From Acetobacteraceae bacterium (GTDB taxonomy: Bacteria; Pseudomonadota; Alphaproteobacteria; Acetobacterales; Acetobacteraceae), in NCBI GenBank assembly GCA_947475245.1, contig CANJLW010000011.1:1-64000 (forward strand): a stretch of 64,000 nt of DNA. The letters are read 5' to 3'. The notes below the pieces were generated by a model, which was not told the DNA's origin, searched no databases, and saw only the letters and a program-made list of their open reading frames with translations. Each line of letters starts with the position of its first letter. Position 1 is the stretch's first letter. Both the position numbers and the translations under genes were made by a program. This document shows, piece by piece, positions 26,764 through 35,580 of this stretch.

Positions 26764-27492
26764 ATGGTTAAAGTCTCTTCCCCGCACCTGCGCAACCTCG
26801 GCATCGCGTCGCTGTTGCTTCTGACCGAACCCGCCGCGGCGGCAACGCTGAGCTATGACGCCGGTCTCGGCACCCTGCCGGAAGCGCAGGGCTGGACGAG
26901 GAGCGAGGGCGGGCCGGTCGCGCCGACCCCGACGGTTTCCGGCGGCAGCCTGCACCAGGGCCCGACCAGCACGTCGGGCTTCCAGTATTGGAACAGCTTC
27001 GCCAGCGCGTTCAATTTCGCCACCGGGACGGTGACGGTCGACATGCGCCTGCAGGTGGTTTCGTCGAGCTTCAATGCCTATCCGCGCGGCGGCTACACGG
27101 TGTTCATGGCCGACAGCCAGGGCCGCTTCGCCTCGCTGTATATCAGCAGCGGATCGGTGTTTCTGGGCAACGATACCGAAGTAAGCGTTTCGAGCATCCA
27201 GTCATTCGACTCGACCGACGGGTTCCACGACTATCATCTGGTCATCGATGGTACGGGATCGGCGCTGTCGATCGACGGCAACCCGATCGTCAGCATGGCC
27301 CTGGGTGCCACAGGCAGCAGCCCGTCGCAGGTCGCGTTCGGCGACGGCACGATCCTGGGGAACAATGAATCGCTGTTGGCGTCGTTTTCGATCAGCGGCG
27401 TAACACTGACCGTCGTGCCGGAACCCGTGTCCCTCGGTCTGCTGACCGTCGGCCTCGCCGGACTCGGCATCTCTCGGCGACGTCGCGGGTAA
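26764..27492 (+). CDS. PEP-CTERM sorted extracellular protein
   Basis: 242-residue secreted protein. The ATG at 26764 starts a signal peptide (MVKVSSPHLRN, then a hydrophobic run ending AAAA); another ATG at 26746 is possible. The body is rich in Ser, Thr, Gly and aromatic residues and looks like a beta-sandwich of the concanavalin/LamG kind. The C-terminus is a textbook PEP-CTERM signal: VPEP, a hydrophobic helix, and the basic tail SRRRRG. Such proteins are processed by exosortase and sorted to the surface or exopolysaccharide. No exosortase gene lies in this window. Confidence 0.85.
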   Translation: MVKVSSPHLRNLGIASLLLLTEPAAAATLSYDAGLGTLPEAQGWTRSEGGPVAPTPTVSGGSLHQGPTSTSGFQYWNSFASAFNFATGTVTVDMRLQVVSSSFNAYPRGGYTVFMADSQGRFASLYISSGSVFLGNDTEVSVSSIQSFDSTDGFHDYHLVIDGTGSALSIDGNPIVSMALGATGSSPSQVAFGDGTILGNNESLLASFSISGVTLTVVPEPVSLGLLTVGLAGLGISRRRRG

Positions 27493-27499
27493 AGCCCGC

Positions 27500-27524
27500 T
27501 CCGGCGGGCACCAGGCCCGCCGGA
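27500..27524. terminator. Bidirectional terminator-like hairpin
   Basis: A perfect 10-bp stem, tccggcgggc with gcccgccgga, encloses a 5-base loop between the convergent PEP-CTERM and thiolase stop codons (8 and 12 bases away). No strong U tract follows. Confidence 0.65.
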
Positions 27525-27536
27525 ACTTCTCAGCTA

Positions 27537-28739
27537 TCAGACGCGCTCGATCAGCGCCGCGATGCCCTGGCCCACGCCGATGCACATCGTCGCGATCGCC
27601 CGCTTCGCGCCGCGCGCTTCCATTGCATGCACCGCCGTCATCGCCAGACGAGCACCCGACATGCCGAGGGGATGACCCAGGGCAATCGCGCCGCCGTGCG
27701 GATTAACGTGCTCGGAATCGTCCGCAAGTCCGAGTTGGCGCAGAACCGCGATGCCCTGGCTGGCAAAGGCCTCGTTCAGTTCGATCACGTCGATATCGCC
27801 GATCGACAGGCCGGTCTTGGCAAGCAGCTTCTGCACCGCCGGGGCTGGGCCGATGCCCATGATGCGCGGCGGAACGCCGGCGGTGACCATCGACACGACA
27901 CGGGCACGCGGCGTCAGGCCGTGGCGGCGAATGCCTTCCTCCGACGCCAGGATCAGCGCGGCGGCGCCGTCGTTGACGCCCGACGCGTTGCCGGCGGTCA
28001 CGGTGCCGGGATCGCGGAACGGGGTCTTCAGCTTCGCCAGCATTTCCATCGTGGTATCGCCGCGCGGATGCTCGTCGGTGTCGACAATGGTGTCGCCCTT
28101 ACGGCCCTTGATGGTCACGGGGGAAATTTCCCGCGCGAAGAACCCACTTTCCTGCGCTTTCCTGGCGCGCTGCTGGCTGCGGAAGGCGAACGCGTCCTGA
28201 TCGGCGCGGGAGATCTGGAACTCCTCCGCCACGTTCTCTCCGGTTTCCGGCATCGCGTCGGTGCCGTAAACCTTCTTCATCTGCGCGTTGACGAAGCGCC
28301 AGCCGATGGTGGTGTCGTAAATTTCCGCCGAACGGCCAAAGGCTTCGGTCGATTTGCCCATCACGAAGGGCGCGCGGGTCATCGATTCCACGCCACCGGC
28401 CAGCATCAGGTCGGCGTCGCCCATCTTGATGGCGCGCGCCGCGGTGCCGACGGCGTCGAGGCCGGAGCCGCAGAGCCGGTTGACGGTGCCGCCGGGCACG
28501 GTCGTCGGCAATCCCGCGAGCAACACGGCCATGCGCGCGACGTTGCGGTTATCCTCCCCGGCCTGATTGGCGCAGCCCATGATGCAATCGTCGATCGCAT
28601 CCCAATCGACGCCACCGTTACGCGCCATCAGCGCCTTGATCGGCAGCGAGGCCAGGTCGTCGGTACGGACATCGCGCAGCGCGCCGGCATAACGGCCGAT
28701 CGGCGTGCGGGTGAAATCGCAGATATAGGCTTCGGCCAT
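27537..28739 (-). CDS. pcaF: 3-oxoadipyl-CoA thiolase (beta-ketoadipyl-CoA thiolase)
   Basis: Thiolase of 400 residues starting MAEAYICDFTRTPIG. The start is the ATG at 28737-28739, not the longer frame. GRYAGALRDVRTDDLASLPI in part and GCANQAGEDNRNVARMA distinguish the PcaF/PaaJ branch from ordinary acetoacetyl-CoA thiolases. Active-site residues are the nucleophilic Cys in NRLCGSG, the His in NEAFASQ/HPLGMSG and the second Cys in MCIGVGQG. It splits 3-oxoadipyl-CoA into succinyl-CoA and acetyl-CoA at the end of aromatic breakdown. The divergent XRE-cupin regulator may control it. Confidence 0.85.
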   Translation of the reverse strand: MAEAYICDFTRTPIGRYAGALRDVRTDDLASLPIKALMARNGGVDWDAIDDCIMGCANQAGEDNRNVARMAVLLAGLPTTVPGGTVNRLCGSGLDAVGTAARAIKMGDADLMLAGGVESMTRAPFVMGKSTEAFGRSAEIYDTTIGWRFVNAQMKKVYGTDAMPETGENVAEEFQISRADQDAFAFRSQQRARKAQESGFFAREISPVTIKGRKGDTIVDTDEHPRGDTTMEMLAKLKTPFRDPGTVTAGNASGVNDGAAALILASEEGIRRHGLTPRARVVSMVTAGVPPRIMGIGPAPAVQKLLAKTGLSIGDIDVIELNEAFASQGIAVLRQLGLADDSEHVNPHGGAIALGHPLGMSGARLAMTAVHAMEARGAKRAIATMCIGVGQGIAALIERV

Positions 28740-28813
28740 GGAGGATATTCCTTCTGTCTTGGACTCCCAAGGTTTAGCGCCGGTCGGCGGGATCGCCAAG
28801 GTGAGGGTTTTTC

Positions 28814-28844
28814 TTGTTTTAGACCGAATATGGGATATTGTCCC
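28814..28844 (+). promoter_or_regulatory. Promoter candidate with overlapping near-palindrome upstream of the XRE-cupin gene
   Basis: TTGTTT (28814-28819) and TATTGT (28836-28841) are 16 bases apart and could be a sigma70-like promoter. The second box lies inside GGGATATTGTCCC (28832-28844), a 13-base near-palindrome with one mismatch, 4 bases before the ATG. This suggests autoregulation and a very short or absent leader. The assignment rests on pattern only. Confidence 0.4.
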
Positions 28845-28848
28845 GTAT

Positions 28849-29424
28849 ATGGACGATCATCATCCCCCCGGCTCTCTCGACACCCGCCTCGCCGCTCGGC
28901 TTGCCGCCCTGCGCGCCGAACACGGCTGGTCGTTGGACGCGCTGGCCGAACGCAGCGGCATCTCGCGCACCACGCTCTCACGCATGGAACGCGGCGAAAC
29001 CAGCCCCACCGCCAGCCTGCTCGGCCGCCTCTGCACCGCCTATAACCGCACCATGTCGCGCCTGATCGCGGAAACGGAAGCGGAAGCGCCGGACTTGCTG
29101 CGCGCCGCCGATCAACCGTTGTGGGTCGATCCGGAAACCGGCTTTCGCCGCCGCAATGTGTCGCCGCCCGCCGCCGGGATGGATGCCGAGTTGATCGAGG
29201 CCGAACTGCCGGTCGGCGCGACCATCGCCTATGCGGCACCGCCGGTGCACGGATTGGAACAGCATATCTGGATGCTGGGCGGCACCTTGTCGCTGACCGT
29301 CGAACGCACCGTGCATGTCCTGAAGCCCGGCGATTGCCTCCGCTTTCGCCTGTTCGGCGCGACGCGTTTCGAATCGCTGGGTCCCGAAACCGCGCGATAC
29401 GCGCTTGTGGTGTGCCGCCCATGA
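28849..29424 (+). CDS. XRE-family transcriptional regulator with C-terminal cupin domain
   Basis: 191 residues from the ATG at 28849; the longer frame from 28738 runs through promoter sequence. The N-terminal helix-turn-helix (about 10-70) contains LAALRAEHGWSLDALAERSGISRTTLSRMERGETSPT in part. The C-terminal half is a small cupin (GLEQHIWMLGGTLSLTVERTVHVLKPGDCLRF in part) that would sense a small ligand. It diverges from pcaF and overlaps the following acetyltransferase gene by 4 bases (ATGA), a pairing seen often for this regulator class. Confidence 0.9.
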   Translation: MDDHHPPGSLDTRLAARLAALRAEHGWSLDALAERSGISRTTLSRMERGETSPTASLLGRLCTAYNRTMSRLIAETEAEAPDLLRAADQPLWVDPETGFRRRNVSPPAAGMDAELIEAELPVGATIAYAAPPVHGLEQHIWMLGGTLSLTVERTVHVLKPGDCLRFRLFGATRFESLGPETARYALVVCRP

Positions 29425-29963
29425 CCGAAATTTCCATCGAAACCGTGACCGCCGAGTTCCCCGCCGCGCGGGAGGCCCTGGCGGAGATCCTGCACGCCTG
29501 CGTGCTGCGCGGCGCAAGCGTCGGCTTTGTGCTGCCGTTCGACCTGGACCGGGCGCGCGCCTTCTGGGACGGGATTGGCGCCAATCTTTCCCCGCATCAC
29601 CGCTGCCTCTTCGTGGCGCGTCTCGACGGGCGCATCGTCGGGACGGTGCAACTGGTGTTCGCGCAGCAGGACAACGGACGGCACCGGGCCGAAATCGCCA
29701 AGATGCTGGTCCACCCCGACGCCCGCCGCCGCGGCATCGCGCGACGGCTGATGGAACATGCCGAAACAGTCGCTCGCGCGCGCGGCATGCGGCTGCTGAT
29801 GCTGGATACCGAGACGGGCGGGGAGGCGGAGCCGTTGTACCGCGGCCTGGGCTTTGAACTGACAGGAGTCATGCCCAGCTTCGCCAAGGCCGTCAGCGGC
29901 GACGGGCTGATTTCAACCAGTTTCATGCACAAGGAATTGGAGGCCGAACCCGTCACGGGATAG
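29421..29963 (+). CDS. GNAT-family N-acetyltransferase
   Basis: 180-residue acetyltransferase. The acetyl-CoA motif A region reads [24 protein letters not shown] with the R-R-x-G-x-A pyrophosphate loop, followed by [10 protein letters not shown] and [10 protein letters not shown] (motif B). The substrate is unknown; small amines or amino acids are usual. It is translationally coupled to the XRE-cupin gene by ATGA, so the pair probably responds to and modifies the same compound (inference). Confidence 0.87.
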   Translation: MTEISIETVTAEFPAAREALAEILHACVLRGASVGFVLPFDLDRARAFWDGIGANLSPHHRCLFVARLDGRIVGTVQLVFAQQDNGRHRAEIAKMLVHPDARRRGIARRLMEHAETVARARGMRLLMLDTETGGEAEPLYRGLGFELTGVMPSFAKAVSGDGLISTSFMHKELEAEPVTG

Positions 29964-30016
29964 CCTCCATCGGCAACAGCGGATATGTAGCGGCACACCC
30001 GATAAGGACCCCGCTC

Positions 30017-31207
30017 ATGCCCTTTCGTACTCTGGATTCCCTGGACGTCGCCGGTAAGCGCGTCCTGATGCGCGCCGACCTGAACGTTCCCGTGCGGGAC
30101 GGCAAGATCACCGATCTGACGCGGATCGAGCGGCTGTCGCCGACCATCCGCGAGTTGTCGGACAAGGGCGCGAAGGTCATCGTGTGCTCCCACTTCGATC
30201 GGCCGAAGGGCAAGCGCGTGCCGGAAATGTCGCTGCGCCCGATGGCGGATGCGCTGTCGCATGTGTTGGGCAAGCCGGTCGCCTTCGCCGACGACTGCAT
30301 CGGCGCGCCGGCCGAACAAAGCGTCGCGGCGATGGCCGACGGCGATGTGCTGGTGCTGGAAAACACCCGCTACCACGCCGGGGAAGAGAAGAACGACCCC
30401 GCCTTTGCCGCCGCGCTGGCCAAGCTGGCGGACATCTTCGTGAATGACGCGTTTTCCGCGGCGCACCGCGCCCATGCCAGCACGGAAGGCGTGGCCCATC
30501 TGCTGCCGGCCTATGCCGGGCGGTTGATGCAGGCGGAGCTGGAGGCGCTGGAAAGCGCGCTGAGCAAGCCGGTGCGTCCGGTCATGGCCATCGTCGGCGG
30601 CGCCAAGGTGTCCACCAAGCTCGAACTGCTGGGCAATCTGGTCGGCAAGGTCGATGTGCTGGTGATCGGCGGCGCCATGGCCAACACGTTCCTGTCGGCG
30701 CAGGGCATCGACGTCGGCAAGTCGTTGCAGGAAGGCGAGATGCACGCCATGGCGCTCGACATCCTGGAGACCGCGCGCAAGGCGGGGTGTGAGATCGTGC
30801 TGCCGATCGACGGCGTGACGGCGACGGAATTCCGCGCCAATCCGCCGATCCAGACGGTTGCAATCAATGCCGTTCCGGCCGGTTCAATGATTTTGGATGT
30901 CGGTCCGGCGTCGGTCGGCGCGTTGATCGCTCGTCTGCCCGCGATCCGCACGGTGGTGTGGAACGGTCCGCTGGGCGCGTTCGAGATCGCGCCGTTCGAT
31001 GCCTCGACGGTCGCCTTGGCCAAGGCCGTGGCCGCGGCAACGAAAAGCGGCGCGCTGCGCAGCGTGGCGGGCGGCGGGGACACGGTATCCGCCCTGCGTC
31101 ATGCCGGGGTGATCGACGACATGACCTATGTGTCGTCGGCCGGCGGGGCGTTCCTGGAATGGCTGGAAGGCAAGACCCTGCCGGGTGTCGCGGCGCTGGA
31201 GGGTTAG
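30017..31207 (+). CDS. pgk: Phosphoglycerate kinase
   Basis: 396-residue glycolytic enzyme interconverting 1,3-bisphosphoglycerate + ADP and 3-phosphoglycerate + ATP. The N-terminal domain shows [15 protein letters not shown] and [10 protein letters not shown], and [17 protein letters not shown]-like sequence follows ([17 protein letters not shown]). The C-terminal domain shows [13 protein letters not shown], the [10 protein letters not shown] motif and [10 protein letters not shown]. An AAGGA ribosome binding site precedes the ATG. In many alphaproteobacteria pgk sits with gap and fba; here it stands alone. Confidence 0.97.
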   Translation: MPFRTLDSLDVAGKRVLMRADLNVPVRDGKITDLTRIERLSPTIRELSDKGAKVIVCSHFDRPKGKRVPEMSLRPMADALSHVLGKPVAFADDCIGAPAEQSVAAMADGDVLVLENTRYHAGEEKNDPAFAAALAKLADIFVNDAFSAAHRAHASTEGVAHLLPAYAGRLMQAELEALESALSKPVRPVMAIVGGAKVSTKLELLGNLVGKVDVLVIGGAMANTFLSAQGIDVGKSLQEGEMHAMALDILETARKAGCEIVLPIDGVTATEFRANPPIQTVAINAVPAGSMILDVGPASVGALIARLPAIRTVVWNGPLGAFEIAPFDASTVALAKAVAAATKSGALRSVAGGGDTVSALRHAGVIDDMTYVSSAGGAFLEWLEGKTLPGVAALEG

Positions 31208-31220
31208 GAGCGCCGGCCGC

Positions 31221-32147
31221 TCAGGGCTGCGGCCGCACCGGCGGCGTTATTTCGTGCGCGAGGCGGGAGACGAAGAAGCGTCGGGTCGGGAATGACATCC
31301 AGACGCGTCGGTCGCGCAGGAAATCCTGCCCGATCAACGCGTCACCCACCCCGACATCGGTTGGCATGACGGTCAACATCAGCCCCTGACGGACCGCCGG
31401 GCCGATCCGCAGTTGGCGGAACCAATGCAGCCGAGCGGTAGCGGTGCCGGCACCGGCGCCGCGCAGATGGACGACGCGATCCATCGACATCGATTGTTCC
31501 GTCAGCCCCATGCGGCGCGCCATCTGTACGCCGATCACCGTGGCCTCCGCCCCGGTATCGACGATCGCGGTGCCGCTTGCGCCGTCGAGTTCGAACGGCA
31601 CCAGCAGGCGATCCTTGCGCGCGGAGACGCCGGTGATTTCCAGATAGGGTTCGGTCCATGACGGACGCGCGTCGAGGCAGCGGCGCACGCGATACAGGGT
31701 CACCAGATTTTCCGGCACGTCGATATCCATCTCGAACGCCAGCAACACATCCGCGCCCAGCAGGCCGTCGGCGGTATCGCCCATGTTGAGCGTGCCGACC
31801 GCGACCCGTTCCAGCGGGAACCGCACGCCGCCGAGGACCACTCCGTCGACGACGGCATCGGCGTTCTGGCTGGCGCCGCCGACGCCGACCGAGCGCATGA
31901 CGCGGTTGAGGTCGCGGCCCAGCTTGAGGCGTTCGGCGGCCTGGGTGGAGAGGGTGGTGCGTTCGGCCCCGGTATCGACGATCATCCGCGCCCATTGTCC
32001 GTTGATGCCGACCTGGGTGATGAGCAGGCCGCCGCGCCGTTGCAGCGACATTTTCGTGACCGGGGTGAGCTTGCAGTCACCCAGTTCGGGCGTCTCGGCG
32101 CAGGCGACCAGCAGGGTCAGCAGCAAAAGCGAAAGCAACAAGCGCAC
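31221..32147 (-). CDS. Lipoprotein with two retropepsin-like aspartyl protease domains
   Basis: 308 residues from a GTG at 32145-32147 that has an AGGAG site 8 bases upstream; the longer frame runs back through pbpC. The N-terminus is a lipoprotein signal (LLLLTLLVAC, lipobox Cys16). Two repeated aspartic protease units follow. Each has a DTGAE active-site motif (D58 and D197) and a later hydrophobic-hydrophobic-Gly segment (DGLLGADVL, DALIGQDFL). Retropepsins act as dimers of single DTG units, so this tandem could form an intramolecular pseudo-dimer. It follows pbpC after 5 bases, which suggests a role in the envelope. Substrate unknown. Confidence 0.83.
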   Translation of the reverse strand: MRLLLSLLLLTLLVACAETPELGDCKLTPVTKMSLQRRGGLLITQVGINGQWARMIVDTGAERTTLSTQAAERLKLGRDLNRVMRSVGVGGASQNADAVVDGVVLGGVRFPLERVAVGTLNMGDTADGLLGADVLLAFEMDIDVPENLVTLYRVRRCLDARPSWTEPYLEITGVSARKDRLLVPFELDGASGTAIVDTGAEATVIGVQMARRMGLTEQSMSMDRVVHLRGAGAGTATARLHWFRQLRIGPAVRQGLMLTVMPTDVGVGDALIGQDFLRDRRVWMSFPTRRFFVSRLAHEITPPVRPQP

Positions 32148-32152
32148 TTGAA

Positions 32153-34099
32153 TTACTCCTGTCTGACCTGAACGGCGGCGCGCGCGGCGGCACCGTCGGC
32201 GTCGAGCACGGTGATACGATAGAACCCCGGTCCGGGCGGACGCCAGCCGGCCTGGCGGCGCGATGCCTCGGCGTCGAGGGGACGGCCGTCGACCAGGAAC
32301 GTGAGTGGACGACGCCCGCCCATGGCGCGGATGGTGACGGGACCGTCGGCGGACAGCAGGGCACCCTGCGGTGGGAACAGCAAGCGCAAAGCGTCGGTCG
32401 GCGTCACGGTCTCCGCACTGACCGGTCCGACGCGGGCGGGGGGCGGCGGTGCGCGGGGCGCGGGCGGCAGCAGGTCGAAAACGCGCGCCAGGATCGGCAG
32501 GGCGACGGCCGCCCCGGTCAGACCGGGAACGGGCGTGCCGTCCGGTCTGCCGACCCAAACGCCGACGGCATGGGCGCGATCGAAGCCGAACGCCCAACCA
32601 TCGCGTCCACCCCAGCTTGTGCCGGTTTTCCATGCGATGCCGGTCGGCCCGCCGCCGGGAAACGGCCGGGTCAGCGCGTTGGCCGTTTGCGCCGCCGCGT
32701 ATGCGGGCAGGAACGCGGTCGATACGGCGGGCGCATCCGTCAGCAGGCGCAGGGCCTGGCCCCTGCCGTCATCCGCGAGGGCGGCGTACAGCCCCAGGGT
32801 TTGGCGTAAGGTAACGCCGACGCCGCCCAGAGCCAGCGGCAAGGACGGGTCCGCGCCGTGCGGCAGGCGGATATCGGCCCCGCCGGCGCGCAGAGCGGCG
32901 GCAAAAGGCAAGGGACCGACGCGATCCAGCAGTGCCACCGCCGGCAGGTTGAGGCTGCGGCGCAGCGCCTCTCCGGCGGTGACGCGACCGGCGAAGCCGC
33001 GATCGAAGTTCTCCGGCGCATAGGCACCGAAGCGGCGGGGTAGGTCCGGCAGGTCCTGATCGGGATCGGCCAGCCCTTCGGCAAAAGCCATCGCATACAG
33101 AAACGGTTTCAGAGCCGATCCCGGCGAGCGAACGGCCTGGGAGAGGTCCAAGGCCCCTGCCCGCGCCGGATTGCGCCAGTCGCCCGCAAACAGCGCGCGG
33201 ATGTCACGGTCGTGGATATCGGCGACCAGCAGCGCGACGGAGGTCCGTTCGGCAAAGCCGGCGAGCAGGCGTTGCCCCAGTGCCTCCAAGGCGTTTTGAA
33301 GGCGCAGATCGAGCGTGGTCGCGATGCTGTCGCCGGACGGAAGCGGTTTGAACAGTTGCGGCGCGTGGTTCGGCAGGGCGGTGCGTCGGGTCGGCACCGG
33401 CGGCGCTTCGATGACGGGGAACAGGCCGTTGTTCTGTCCGATGGCGAGCACCCGGGCGCGTTCGCGGGTGGCCGCGGCGGGGAAGCGGTCGGGGCGCAGA
33501 GCTTCCGGGCGGCGGGGAATGGCCACCAGCAGCGCTGCCTGCGCGGGTTCCAGCGCTTCCGGCGGTGTCGCGAACCAGGCCATTGCGCCGGCGCGAGCAC
33601 CTTCGAGATTGCCGCCGAACGGCGCGAGGGTCAGCCAGATATCCAGCACGCCGGCCGGTCCGTAGCGGGCGCGCAATTGCAGGGCGCGGGCGATTTCGAT
33701 CAGTTTGGAACGGACGGTGCGCGGGCGCGGTTCCAACAGCCGAGCGGCTTGCATGGCGAGGGTCGAGCCGCCGGAGACGACGCGGCCGGCGCGCACGCCC
33801 TGCACCGCGGCGCGCACCAATGCGATTGGATCGACGCCGGGGTGCCAGTGGAAGCGGCGATCTTCCACGGCGATCAATAAGTCGCGCAGAACGGGTGCGA
33901 CCGCGGCGCTGTCGGTGCGGAAGCGCCAGATGCCTCCGGGCGCGGGCAGCAGCGCGAGCGGGCGGTCGGCGCGATCGCGATAGACGGTGCCGAGGGTAAC
34001 GAAGCGCGTCAGGTTCGGCGGGAACAGCCAGTCAAGCGCCGCGCCGGTCGCGGCGAGCAGCCAGAGCGCGGACAGGATCGCGGGGAACAGACGGCGCAT
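32153..34099 (-). CDS. pbpC: Penicillin-binding protein 1C
   Basis: 648-residue bifunctional murein synthase of the PBP1C type, from the ATG at 34097-34099, where the membrane anchor (LFPAILSALWLLAATGAAL in part) begins. The glycosyltransferase domain has EDRRF near 79 and GGSTLAMQ near 110. The transpeptidase domain has SALK near 328, SLN near 382 and KTGTS near 491. A C-terminal BiPBP_C domain (about 560-648) is present. The usual alpha-2-macroglobulin (yfhM) neighbour is absent; the retropepsin-like lipoprotein follows instead. Confidence 0.93.
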   Translation of the reverse strand: MRRLFPAILSALWLLAATGAALDWLFPPNLTRFVTLGTVYRDRADRPLALLPAPGGIWRFRTDSAAVAPVLRDLLIAVEDRRFHWHPGVDPIALVRAAVQGVRAGRVVSGGSTLAMQAARLLEPRPRTVRSKLIEIARALQLRARYGPAGVLDIWLTLAPFGGNLEGARAGAMAWFATPPEALEPAQAALLVAIPRRPEALRPDRFPAAATRERARVLAIGQNNGLFPVIEAPPVPTRRTALPNHAPQLFKPLPSGDSIATTLDLRLQNALEALGQRLLAGFAERTSVALLVADIHDRDIRALFAGDWRNPARAGALDLSQAVRSPGSALKPFLYAMAFAEGLADPDQDLPDLPRRFGAYAPENFDRGFAGRVTAGEALRRSLNLPAVALLDRVGPLPFAAALRAGGADIRLPHGADPSLPLALGGVGVTLRQTLGLYAALADDGRGQALRLLTDAPAVSTAFLPAYAAAQTANALTRPFPGGGPTGIAWKTGTSWGGRDGWAFGFDRAHAVGVWVGRPDGTPVPGLTGAAVALPILARVFDLLPPAPRAPPPPARVGPVSAETVTPTDALRLLFPPQGALLSADGPVTIRAMGGRRPLTFLVDGRPLDAEASRRQAGWRPPGPGFYRITVLDADGAAARAAVQVRQE

Positions 34100-34197
34100 G
34101 GGCCTCGGGGTTGGTCGGGACGAAACAGGATAGCGCCGGATTGACCTGATCTCCATCCATTGCGACACCTTGCCCAACCACCGAGGAGACCAAGTCC

Positions 34198-34959
34198 ATG
34201 ACCGAGCCACTGGTTTTGTCCGCCGATCCGCTGCCGGGAACGCGCTTGCTGGTAACGGGGGGCGCGCGCGGGATTGGGCGCGCGGTCGCGGACGCCTACG
34301 CAGCGCGGGGTGCGCGCGTTTGTATTCTGGATCGTGAGGCGGTGGACGACGCGCCGAAGGATTGGATTTGTATCCAGGGATCGGTGGTCAGCGCGAAGGA
34401 TACCGAGGACGCGTTCGCGGCGATGGATCGCGCCTGGGGCGGGGTCGATGTCGCGCACGCGAATGCGGGCATGAGCGCCAACAAGCCGACGTTGGAACTG
34501 ACGGAAGCCGAGTGGCGGCAGGTGTTGGACGTGAACCTGACCGGCGTTTTCCTGACCTGTCAGTCGGCGGGGCGTCGCATGGTCGCCGCCGGTTCAGGGC
34601 TGATTCTGGCGACCAGCAGCATTTACGGCCTGACGGCGGCCCCCAATCGCGCCGCCTATACCGCCACCAAGGGCGCGGTTTCCAACCTGGTGCGCACTTT
34701 GGCCGGCGAATGGGGGCCGATGGGCGTGCGGGTCAACGGCATTGCGCCGGGCTATGTGCAGACGGCGATGGTGGAGGGCTTGATCCAGCAGGGCGTATTG
34801 GATCGCGCGCCGCTGATCGCGCGCACACCGATGCGCCGGTTGGGACGCCCGGCGGATATCGCGGCTATGGCTTGCTTTCTGGGCTCTCCGGCAGCCGCGT
34901 GGATCAACGGCACGATCATGTCGGTTGACGGCGGCTGGATGGCGAACGGCGGGCCCTGA
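34198..34959 (+). CDS. SDR-family NAD(P)-dependent oxidoreductase
   Basis: 253-residue classical short-chain dehydrogenase. The nucleotide site is TGGARGIGR near residue 20, NAG is at AHANAGMS, and the catalytic triad is Ser in ATSSIYG and Tyr-Lys in YTATK. The C-terminal ACFLGSPAAAWINGTIMSVDGG is standard. It starts with a GAGGAG ribosome site. The substrate cannot be told from the sequence; sugar or hydroxyacid dehydrogenases are common among similar proteins. Confidence 0.9.
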   Translation: MTEPLVLSADPLPGTRLLVTGGARGIGRAVADAYAARGARVCILDREAVDDAPKDWICIQGSVVSAKDTEDAFAAMDRAWGGVDVAHANAGMSANKPTLELTEAEWRQVLDVNLTGVFLTCQSAGRRMVAAGSGLILATSSIYGLTAAPNRAAYTATKGAVSNLVRTLAGEWGPMGVRVNGIAPGYVQTAMVEGLIQQGVLDRAPLIARTPMRRLGRPADIAAMACFLGSPAAAWINGTIMSVDGGWMANGGP

Positions 34960-34977
34960 GGCGCGACCGGTCGTCGG

Positions 34978-35451
34978 TCAGGGGTGGATCTGCATATAGC
35001 GCATGGCGGCGAGCATGATGCCGAAACCGGCGAACATCATGCCGCCGAGACGGATGGTCATTTCCCGCCGCAAAAGCTCGTTATCCGCGCGCCAGCCTGT
35101 GCGTAAACCGTTCATGTCGGATTTGAGTTCGGTGCGGAGTTCGGCCATGTCGGACTTAAGCTCGGTGCGCAGTTCGGCCATGTCGGACTTGAGCTCGACG
35201 CGGAGTTCGCCCATTTCGGCGCGCAATTGGGCGATGTCGGCCTTCAATTCTGACCGAAGTTCGGCGATATCCGCCTTGAACTCAGTCCGCAACAGACGCC
35301 CATTGGCGTCAACATCCTCCTTGGTGGCCAGCGCCGCGCCGGCCATCGCTTCCGCCAGCGCCTCGGTCGCGCCAATGGCTTGCGGCGGAGAGAACCCCAC
35401 AGCCTCCAGCTTTCGAGCCATCTTCAAGGTGTCGAACGGAATTGCGTTCAT
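34978..35451 (-). CDS. DUF1640-family coiled-coil membrane protein
   Basis: 157 residues. After an N-terminal helical part (FDTLKMARKLEAVGFSPPQA) comes a long coiled coil made of repeating units such as ELRTELKSDMA, and a single C-terminal membrane helix (about 134-152). The architecture is that of DUF1640/CCDC90, the family of mitochondrial MCUR1. Bacterial members have no established role; they are single-pass membrane proteins with a stalk. The ELKSDMAELRT repeats are nearly identical at DNA level and may vary in number. Confidence 0.85.
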   Translation of the reverse strand: MNAIPFDTLKMARKLEAVGFSPPQAIGATEALAEAMAGAALATKEDVDANGRLLRTEFKADIAELRSELKADIAQLRAEMGELRVELKSDMAELRTELKSDMAELRTELKSDMNGLRTGWRADNELLRREMTIRLGGMMFAGFGIMLAAMRYMQIHP

Positions 35452-35580
35452 GATCCAATCCTATCGGTAGCCGCGCGCCGGCGTCCACTGTTTCGCGCGC
35501 CCGTTTCACCTCCACTGAGACGATTGCACGGGCGGCGCTTCGGTGGTGGGATAGCGGCGTCCGATTAACGAGGCGTGAAG

